Source: a virus
Direction: 5' to 3' (one strand)
DNA length: 36,394 bases
IMG/VR virus record: IMGVR_UViG_3300048033_000210
Span: 1 to 36,394 of that record
The translations under genes and the position numbers were made by a program. Each line of letters starts with the position of its first letter. Within the stretch, counting starts at the first letter, position 1. A model generated the notes under the pieces. It ran no database searches and was not told where the DNA came from. It saw only the letters and a list, made by a program, of their open reading frames with translations. This document shows, in pieces, positions 7,135-11,993 of the stretch.

Positions 7135-7500
7135 TCATTTCAAGTTATGCCTCTTAATGGCCATTGTGATGGTTGATCTAGCCTTGCCAAGCTGGTTGGC
7201 TATTTCGGCTTGATTTAGGCCGCGCTTTAGGCCGCGTTCAATCATTTCGATCAAGTCTTTCTTGCGGATTTCCTTGCCGGTTGCGCTGATCTTTGGACGG
7301 CCACCAAGCATGGCATTTTGTTGGCTTGCCTTAATGGCTTCCCATGATTGGGTGCCTAGCTTCTTTTTCATTAAATCCTGTTCTGCCTTACATACTTGCC
7401 GCATGATGGGCATAACCTTTAGCCATGTATCTTCATTTACGGGTGTTCCCTTTGGCCACTTAAACCTAGCTGCGTCAAACTGGTGTGCCTGTAATGTCAT
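7135..7500 (-). CDS. Helix-turn-helix DNA-binding protein
   Basis: 121 aa. The C-terminal 30 residues form a helix-turn-helix (GLNQAEIANQLGKARSTITM, about 94-113) of the type found in resolvases and small regulators. A GGRPK segment about 25 residues earlier resembles a minor-groove-binding hook. The N-terminal half is helical and charged with no recognisable domain. It is likely a sequence-specific DNA binder or transcription regulator of the leftward genes. Its start lies inside the end of the 58-aa gene upstream. No invertase catalytic serine region is present, so it is not a full recombinase. Confidence 0.75.
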   Translation of the reverse strand: MTLQAHQFDAARFKWPKGTPVNEDTWLKVMPIMRQVCKAEQDLMKKKLGTQSWEAIKASQQNAMLGGRPKISATGKEIRKKDLIEMIERGLKRGLNQAEIANQLGKARSTITMAIKRHNLK

Positions 7501-7651
7501 CTGTTTTCCCTTTTATTTTATGTGAAATGACATGTTCTGCTATTTGACGGATTTCGTCAATTTCGCCTTTAGTATGGTTTGGGTTTGCCTTATGTGCCGC
7601 GCACAGCCGCACAATCCGCTTCAGATATTCAATTTCCTGATTTTCTGTCAT
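7475..7651 (-). CDS. Hypothetical 58-aa protein
   Basis: The frame from ATG (complement of 7649-7651) to TGA at 7475-7477 encodes 58 residues beginning MTENQEIEYLKRIVRLCAAH. The first half looks helical, and the rest is Lys-, His- and Ile-rich. It overlaps the start of the helix-turn-helix gene by 26 nt and begins within the end of the zinc-ribbon gene, so it fills the operon without a gap. AGGT precedes the start. No family is recognised. It is a typical small early or accessory phage gene. Confidence 0.65.
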   Translation of the reverse strand: MTENQEIEYLKRIVRLCAAHKANPNHTKGEIDEIRQIAEHVISHKIKGKTDDITGTPV

Positions 7652-7817
7652 GGTTTACCTGTATTGTTATAATTGACTTGTGGCCACTGCCGCCGCACCA
7701 AAGACACTGTTCATGTATGCGGTGCGGCTGACCATCGTAGTTATATTGTACTTCAGTTTGATACCCCTTACCAAAGCATTGTCGGCAAGGGGTGCTAGGG
7801 TCTTCAATGCGCATCAT
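7629..7817 (-). CDS. Small zinc-ribbon protein (DnaJ-like CxxCxGxG)
   Basis: 62 aa from ATG at 7817 (MMRIEDPSTPC). Two motifs, CRQCFGKG and CLWCGGSG, are arranged like half of a DnaJ zinc-binding module and should coordinate one zinc ion. The sequence ends in a basic tail. Its start overlaps the end of the upstream gene by 14 nt (translational coupling); an open frame extends 10 codons further upstream to 7847 but lies wholly inside that gene. Such mini zinc-ribbon proteins are common in phages, and their partners are unknown. Confidence 0.75.
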   Translation of the reverse strand: MMRIEDPSTPCRQCFGKGYQTEVQYNYDGQPHRIHEQCLWCGGSGHKSIITIQVNHDRKSGN

Positions 7818-8016
7818 GGGGCGTTTCCACAGACTGATCGGCCACATAGGGTGAAACCATTATGTCGGCCAGTTCCCACCCGCTAGGCATGGCGTTGTTG
7901 CGCCGTACAGCGGGAATGTGAAGATATGACCCCACTTCACTTGGGAAGCCAGTTGTGCGGTAGTGGTAGCCGTCATGGATCAGGTCGATGTTCATAGTTA
8001 GATCACGGTATTTCAT
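7804..8016 (-). CDS. Hypothetical 70-aa protein
   Basis: 70 aa beginning MKYRDLTMNIDLIHDGYHYR. The ATG directly abuts the stop of the ParB-like gene (TAA then ATG), so the two are likely co-translated. The protein is His-, Tyr- and Asp-rich, with no membrane segment or known motif. It ends in HDAH, overlapping the zinc-ribbon start. The function is unknown. Confidence 0.65.
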   Translation of the reverse strand: MKYRDLTMNIDLIHDGYHYRTTGFPSEVGSYLHIPAVRRNNAMPSGWELADIMVSPYVADQSVETPHDAH

Positions 8017-8847
8017 TTAATTGCTCCCATTCTTCCAAGTCAGCATCAATTCGCGCGTCATAAGCGAAACTTTCTTTCTGAAGCCATCGTGAAGCCGTAG
8101 AGTTGACCGGTTCGTGTCGGTATTTAGGAATAAATACATGCCACGCATAAAGAATTCGTTGTTCAATGATCTGCCATCTTGTTTTTCAAACCCATCATCA
8201 AACTGCCGGAATATATCCTTCATTATCGGGCTAAACTTGTGCAAGTTCATACAGCCTAAATCGGTATAGATTTCTATACACTTCCCGACATTTGCCTTAT
8301 TTGATCCGGTGGCTACACAAAATGCGGCTCTAAAAGGCATCATCTTGAAACGCCTGTCTTTAGGCTTAATAACTTCATGGATGTATTCTGCGCTTTGCAG
8401 TAAGTTGGAGCCGCGCAATTCCTCTATATCTTCCGGCACAGGTTTCATGGTGCCTGTAGCGCGAAGCAAATATTGGATAGGGCCGACAACTGAAGGATGT
8501 AGTCCGGTGATGTCGGAGTTTGTTCTATTAACGCCTTGGTCAAGAACCTTGTAAACATCTGTGTCTTCAACCGTGGCAACAACCATGTTCTGGGATATTC
8601 CAGACTTCACTATTGCTGAAAGTCTATGCTGGCCATCTAATAGAAGGCCGGTTCTGTTGAATACAATCGGTTCGGGACTTAACTTCCAACGCTCTTGAAG
8701 CATCTGATCCGCTAAATGCTTCACATGACTTGGGCGAAGCCTTCTATTGGATAGATTGCTTTCTATAAGCCATTTGTTGGCTAGTTTTGGGTCTACACTT
8801 ACGACTTCATAATTAATCTCGTTATTGCTGCGTGTGGATTTAAACAT
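8017..8847 (-). CDS. ParB/sulfiredoxin-fold domain protein
   Basis: 276 aa. The start at 8847 is chosen because AGGAAGGAAG lies 4-5 nt before it; an ATG at 8868 would add seven residues. The motif LLLDGQHRLSAIV at about 68-80 is the ParB box: the G-x-HR core binds nucleotide (CTP in ParB, ATP in sulfiredoxin-like relatives). The preceding LRPSHVKHLADQMLQERW helix and the PIVFNRTG strand complete the fold. The C-terminal 170 residues are helical and unlike the ParB helix-turn-helix. Phage proteins with this fold act as DNA binders, nucleases or modifiers, and partition is unlikely without a ParA gene nearby. The fold call is firm; the role is not known. Confidence 0.85.
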   Translation of the reverse strand: MFKSTRSNNEINYEVVSVDPKLANKWLIESNLSNRRLRPSHVKHLADQMLQERWKLSPEPIVFNRTGLLLDGQHRLSAIVKSGISQNMVVATVEDTDVYKVLDQGVNRTNSDITGLHPSVVGPIQYLLRATGTMKPVPEDIEELRGSNLLQSAEYIHEVIKPKDRRFKMMPFRAAFCVATGSNKANVGKCIEIYTDLGCMNLHKFSPIMKDIFRQFDDGFEKQDGRSLNNEFFMRGMYLFLNTDTNRSTLRLHDGFRKKVSLMTRELMLTWKNGSN

Positions 8848-8867
8848 AATACTTCCTTCCTGTTTCA

Positions 8868-8957
8868 TCACATCACCATCAAGCTATCAATGTTCATGCC
8901 GGCGATAACCATCACCGCGCCGAAGATAATTAGAATTGCATAATCTGATTTAGTCAT
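8868..8957 (-). CDS. 29-aa membrane microprotein
   Basis: ATG (complement of 8955-8957) to TGA at 8868-8870. The peptide starts MTKSDYAILIIFGAVMVIAG and is a single hydrophobic helix with short polar ends. It has the clearest ribosome site of the leftward operon: AAGGAG 8 nt before ATG. It is the first gene behind a TTGACA promoter. It could insert in the inner membrane, for example as a superinfection-exclusion or host-takeover peptide, but that is a guess; no family is recognised. Confidence 0.65.
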   Translation of the reverse strand: MTKSDYAILIIFGAVMVIAGMNIDSLMVM

Positions 8958-8984
8958 TCGCTCTACTCCTTATATGACACCGCT

Positions 8985-9014
8985 ATCGTAAATCCTATAA
9001 ACATCCTATGTCAA
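8985..9014 (-). promoter_or_regulatory. Sigma70-type promoter for leftward accessory operon
   Basis: On the minus strand a perfect -35 box TTGACA (9009-9014) is followed after 18 nt by TACGAT (8985-8990), a 4/6 match to the -10 box. Transcription would begin near 8978, about 20 nt before the 29-aa gene with its AAGGAG site. Two copies of ATAGGAT lie in the spacer, so a bound regulator would block the promoter. Confidence 0.7.
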
Positions 9015-9062
9015 CTAAATAATTGGACTTTACATTAACAAAATGACCCATTAACATCCTAT
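8992..9062. promoter_or_regulatory. Three ATCCTAT motifs, candidate operators in divergent promoters
   Basis: ATCCTAT occurs at 8992-8998, 9003-9009 and 9056-9062. The last two extend to the identical 10-mer AACATCCTAT (9000-9009 and 9053-9062). Spacing is 11 bp (about one helical turn) and 53 bp (about five turns), so all sites face the same side of the helix. They overlap the leftward promoter spacer and the rightward -10 region. The adjacent ribbon-helix-helix gene is the natural candidate for the binder. Confidence 0.55.
9029..9057 (+). promoter_or_regulatory. Sigma70-type promoter for rightward replication operon
   Basis: TTTACA (9029-9034) is followed after 17 nt by TAACAT (9052-9057), giving 5/6 and 4/6 matches. 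A start near 9064 would leave about 20 nt before ATG 9085, with AGGAG at 9071-9075. A third ATCCTAT motif (9056-9062) covers the -10 box and the start region. Confidence 0.5.
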
Positions 9063-9084
9063 CTCACTGAAGGAGATGAAACCT

Positions 9085-9252
9085 ATGAAAAAAGAAAGTC
9101 GCGTCATAATGACGGAAGCCCAACATGAAGCGTTGAATATTGCAGCGCAGAAGTTGGGCATGAAGTTGGCCACTTACCTTCGATGGTGTGGCCTGAATTA
9201 CGCCAGTAAGAATGGCATTCATGCGGAACAACCAAAGGTCGATCATGGTTAA
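9085..9252 (+). CDS. Ribbon-helix-helix transcriptional regulator (Arc/CopG-like)
   Basis: 55 aa. The start at 9085 lies 9 nt after AGGAG; an in-frame ATG at 9076 directly abuts that site and is less likely. The sequence KKESRVIMTEAQHEALNIAA followed by KLGMKLATYLRW fits the ribbon-helix-helix pattern: a short beta strand with alternating contact residues (ESRVIM), then two helices around a GMKLATY turn. Such proteins bind as dimers to repeated short sites. It is the first rightward gene after the divergent control region, suggesting autoregulation and control of the leftward operon. Its end overlaps the next gene by 8 nt. Confidence 0.75.
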   Translation: MKKESRVIMTEAQHEALNIAAQKLGMKLATYLRWCGLNYASKNGIHAEQPKVDHG

Positions 9253-9637
9253 TGGACGCAATAAAGGGGCATCTTGGGAGCGCACCGTAGCGAATATGTT
9301 ATTCGATGAACTAGGTGTGGAATTCTCAAGAGACTTACGGCAGTATCAAAAGTCCGACTTGGGTGATCTAATATGTGACGATCCAACATGGCCATTCGTG
9401 TTGGAACTAAAGCGATACGCATCAGGTTACACCTACCAACAGGCATGGTGGGATCAGGTTGTGAAAGCGGCAGACGCAGCGCGGAAAGAACCGGTGTTGA
9501 TCTACAAGTTTGATCGACGGCCAATCTTTGTGGTGATGCGGCTGGCCTTTCTGATGCAAGACGAAACTTATGAGAATGAACGCGCCATTCTAACGTGGAG
9601 TGGCTTTATACAAGTAGCAAGGGAAAGTTGGTCATGA
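9245..9637 (+). CDS. PD-(D/E)XK nuclease, Holliday-junction-resolvase-like
   Basis: 130 aa from ATG 9245; a longer frame from 9212 lies inside the regulator gene and is rejected. Motifs match the archaeal Hjc-type and phage resolvase group: E12 in GASWERTVANML, D41 in KSDLGDLI, and E54-x-K56 in FVLELKRYA. These form the metal-binding E...D...ExK active site. It could resolve branched replication intermediates before packaging. It lies in the replication/recombination operon, with its stop overlapping the next start (ATGA). Confidence 0.8.
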   Translation: MVNGRNKGASWERTVANMLFDELGVEFSRDLRQYQKSDLGDLICDDPTWPFVLELKRYASGYTYQQAWWDQVVKAADAARKEPVLIYKFDRRPIFVVMRLAFLMQDETYENERAILTWSGFIQVARESWS

Positions 9638-9924
9638 TAAAGCAAGAAACAACCCTGTTGAACCGCTTCAACAAGTTCAACGAAGATAACCCAGAGGTTT
9701 ATGAACTTTTCACAAGGTTTACGTTCGAAGCGATAAGACGCGGTCACAATCGTTTGTCAGCGTGGATGATAGCAAACCGCATCCGTTGGGAAACTGCGAT
9801 TGTCACTGTGAATTGCGATTATAAGATCAGCAACGATTACATCGCGCTTTATTCCCGTAAATTTATGAAAGATTACCCACAGTACGATGGTTTTTTTCGT
9901 ATCAAGGAGATGAAACGCGCATGA
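9634..9924 (+). CDS. Conserved hypothetical phage protein
   Basis: 96 aa from ATG 9634, overlapping the upstream stop by 4 bases (ATGA). The sequence has FNKFNEDNPEVYELFTRFTF, then AIRRGHNRLSAW and a YKISNDYIALYSRKFM segment. I recall this pattern from small proteins of Alphaproteobacteria and their phages, always of unknown function, often near recombination or replication genes. It is basic and mainly helical, so nucleic-acid binding is possible. Its stop overlaps the RecE-like gene start. Confidence 0.75.
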   Translation: MIKQETTLLNRFNKFNEDNPEVYELFTRFTFEAIRRGHNRLSAWMIANRIRWETAIVTVNCDYKISNDYIALYSRKFMKDYPQYDGFFRIKEMKRA

Positions 9925-10715
9925 TCCGCACTGACTTAACCAATGAACAATATCATGCACACCATGCCATTAGTTCATCAGACGTAAAAGCGGCAGCACG
10001 ATCACTGGCCCACTGGAAGGGTGCAGAACGCAAGGAAACGCCAGCGTTGGACATAGGCACTGCATTCCATGAAATGACGCTAGAACCTGAAATGCGTGGG
10101 CGTATCATCAGAGGGCCAGAAACGCGCCGTGGTAACGCATGGAAGGAAGCACAAGAGGAAGCCAAGGCTACAGGTCAGTTGCTTCTAACGCAAGGCGATT
10201 ACGACTTATGCAATGCAATGTCGGAAAGTGCATTACGCAATCCTACCATTGCCAAACAAGTGCATCACGACGATGCCAAGATTGAACACAGTATTTTCGT
10301 GACTTGCCCAAAGACCGGCCTTGAATTACGCTGTCGGCCCGATTTGTATAACCCAAACACGGGCGTAGTTGTCGATTTAAAAAGCACACTAGATGCCAGC
10401 CCAAATAGAGGTGGCTTTGAAAAGTCTCTATGGGCCTACAACTACGATTTACAGGGAGCATTCTATAAGTATTGCCTTGAATTAGAAGATATTCAGGTGA
10501 CTTATTTTGTGCTTGCCGCTGTAGAAAAGTCAGCACCTTACGCGACATGTTGCCATGTCCTATCCGGCGAGGTGCTAGACCATGCGCACGAACGAATGAT
10601 GAAAATCCTTCAGCGCATTAAACTGGCCAACGAAGAAGGGAAATATCCCACTGATTGGCCGAATATCAACATGATCCATCTGCCGGAATGGATGAAACTG
10701 CACAAGGAAGATTAA
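9921..10715 (+). CDS. RecE-like PD-(D/E)XK exonuclease
   Basis: 264 aa. AAGGAG lies ahead of ATG 9921. The sequence shows the phage exodeoxyribonuclease VIII/RecE-like nuclease layout (PDDEXK, DUF3799-type): H50 in DIGTAFHEMTLEP, E122, D141 in LRCRPDLY, D152-x-K154 in VVDLKST, and Q178 in DLQGAFYKYCL. It would degrade one strand of double-stranded ends to give single-stranded tails for annealing or replication restart. The neighbouring SSB-like gene begins one base after its stop. No RecT or Red-beta type annealing protein is recognisable, so the SSB-like protein may substitute. Confidence 0.85.
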   Translation: MIRTDLTNEQYHAHHAISSSDVKAAARSLAHWKGAERKETPALDIGTAFHEMTLEPEMRGRIIRGPETRRGNAWKEAQEEAKATGQLLLTQGDYDLCNAMSESALRNPTIAKQVHHDDAKIEHSIFVTCPKTGLELRCRPDLYNPNTGVVVDLKSTLDASPNRGGFEKSLWAYNYDLQGAFYKYCLELEDIQVTYFVLAAVEKSAPYATCCHVLSGEVLDHAHERMMKILQRIKLANEEGKYPTDWPNINMIHLPEWMKLHKED

Positions 10716-10716
10716 T

Positions 10717-11322
10717 ATGCAGCATAATATCAACAACGTGGAAGCATTATGGCCGCGCATCAATTCAACGTATAAATATGACAGTGTTGAAGGTCGGTCA
10801 GTTAAGTGCGATCCAAAAGACCCAGCCGCAGCGTATGAAATGTCATTTCGTATGATTGAAAGCGAAGCCAAGACCCTATGGGCTAAAATGGTGGAAGCCT
10901 ACAATGAGCGGAAACAGGCTGGTTGGCCCGATATGCCTACTAATCCATTCAAAGAGGATGAAGGCACATATATTGGCAAGGCCAAGCTGAAGGGCAGCTA
11001 CAACGGCGAATTGACCAAAGGCGTTGCGCAATATGATGCGCAAGGAAATCGGTTGGGTGATGACTTCATGCTGACCACCGGTAGTAAGGTTAATATTGCC
11101 GTGACGTTTGTACCCTACAACATGCGCGAAGCTGGCGTATCGCTGCGCCTACGCGCCGTGCAAGTGGTGGAATACAAGGAAGTTGAAGAAGCTAACCCCT
11201 TCGGTGTGGTCAATGGATTTATCAAGAATAAAGAAGATGACCCGTTTGGTTTACCGCCAGTTAAGTCAGAAAGTAAATCGGCTGATCTGTCGTCTGATCT
11301 GAACGATGAAATCCCGTTCTAA
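10717..11322 (+). CDS. Single-stranded DNA-binding protein (SSB-like)
   Basis: 201 aa. The body contains strand-rich segments (GTYIGKAKLKGSY, SKVNIAVTFVPYN, GVSLRLRAVQVVEY) that fit a phage OB-fold SSB of the T7 gp2.5 type. The tail is Ser- and Asp-rich and ends NDEIPF, nearly the same as the DDDIPF tip through which bacterial SSB recruits partner proteins. It lies directly downstream of the RecE-like nuclease. A hairpin follows the stop closely, so this gene probably ends a transcription unit. The residue pattern and context are strong; the exact family was not tested. Confidence 0.75.
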   Translation: MQHNINNVEALWPRINSTYKYDSVEGRSVKCDPKDPAAAYEMSFRMIESEAKTLWAKMVEAYNERKQAGWPDMPTNPFKEDEGTYIGKAKLKGSYNGELTKGVAQYDAQGNRLGDDFMLTTGSKVNIAVTFVPYNMREAGVSLRLRAVQVVEYKEVEEANPFGVVNGFIKNKEDDPFGLPPVKSESKSADLSSDLNDEIPF

Positions 11323-11328
11323 GTAAAA

Positions 11329-11368
11329 AGAACCCCGTAAGTTCGAGCGATAAGACTTACGGGGTTCT
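11329..11368. terminator. 14-bp perfect hairpin after the SSB-like gene
   Basis: AGAACCCCGTAAGT (11329-11342) is exactly complementary to 11355-11368, with a 12-nt loop. On the plus strand no T-run follows; on the minus strand the hairpin is followed by CTTTTT. So it may be a terminator for antisense transcripts, a bidirectional terminator, or an RNA end-stabiliser between the SSB-like and HNH genes. Confidence 0.65.
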
Positions 11369-11383
11369 TACACTGCGTGTAAG
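11367..11383 (+). other. Second small hairpin overlapping the first
   Basis: CTTACAC (11367-11373) pairs with GTGTAAG (11377-11383) around a 3-nt loop. Its left arm shares two bases with the right arm of the preceding 14-bp hairpin. It ends 16 nt before the HNH start at 11400, so the two stems could influence read-through or translation. Confidence 0.45.
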
Positions 11384-11399
11384 GAAGTTTGGAGCAGTT

Positions 11400-11993
11400 A
11401 TGAATAATATAAGTCTATACACTAAATCTGGCAAGTTGACAAAGAAATACCGCAAGATGCGGTGTTCAGAGATCATCAGGTCATACGAAGTTGATACATA
11501 TTTCACCCCGTATGACATTGATGAACTGAATGCCTTGCTGGGATCGCACTTCGTGTTCGCCATGCGGCGTATTAATGAAACCTACCCAAGTGATCCGGCG
11601 CACTTATGGGTGAAGTACGATATGGGCGACATGATGCCTGTATCATGGAACAACCTGATTTATCCAAAGTCAGAACGCCAGAAACGCCATAATGCCATGC
11701 GCTTTGCTATTGCGGATGATATTTCAGATATTCGCAGCACAATGGGCGCAGAATGCGAAGCCTGTCAGGCCAAGGATCACTTGCAAGTGGATCATCTGGT
11801 GCCGCCGTTTATGCAGATTGCAGATGAATTTATTGCCAAGCACGGCGAATTCGAAATAATCAATAATGATGATGGTGCCGGTTGGGTATTTGCAGACGCA
11901 AACCAAGAAGCCGAATGGATTGCCTATCATGCCAGCCGCGCAACGTATCAAATCCTTTGCAGATCATGCAATGCATCGAAGGGAGCGAAGTAA
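11400..11993 (+). CDS. HNH endonuclease-like protein
   Basis: 197 aa; GGAG lies 6 nt before ATG 11400. The C-terminal half has a CxxC (C119, C122), then QVDHLVPP with D131 and H132, then a spacer of about 50 residues, and CRSCNASK (C187, C190, N191, K194). That is the beta-beta-alpha-metal HNH layout with a structural zinc. The N-terminal 100 residues show no known domain. The spacer between the two zinc half-sites is longer than usual. It sits between the SSB-like and primase-helicase genes, so it may be a replication-linked nuclease or a homing nuclease inserted in the operon. Its stop overlaps the next start by one base (TAATG). Confidence 0.8.
   Translation: MNNISLYTKSGKLTKKYRKMRCSEIIRSYEVDTYFTPYDIDELNALLGSHFVFAMRRINETYPSDPAHLWVKYDMGDMMPVSWNNLIYPKSERQKRHNAMRFAIADDISDIRSTMGAECEACQAKDHLQVDHLVPPFMQIADEFIAKHGEFEIINNDDGAGWVFADANQEAEWIAYHASRATYQILCRSCNASKGAK

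Noticed and set aside
8017-8847. Plasmid-style partition system
   Set aside because: A ParB box is present, but no ParA ATPase or repeated centromere-like site is seen next to it.
11882-11992. N-terminal extension of the primase-helicase
   Set aside because: It lies inside the HNH gene in another frame; ATG 11993 has a ribosome site and TAATG coupling.
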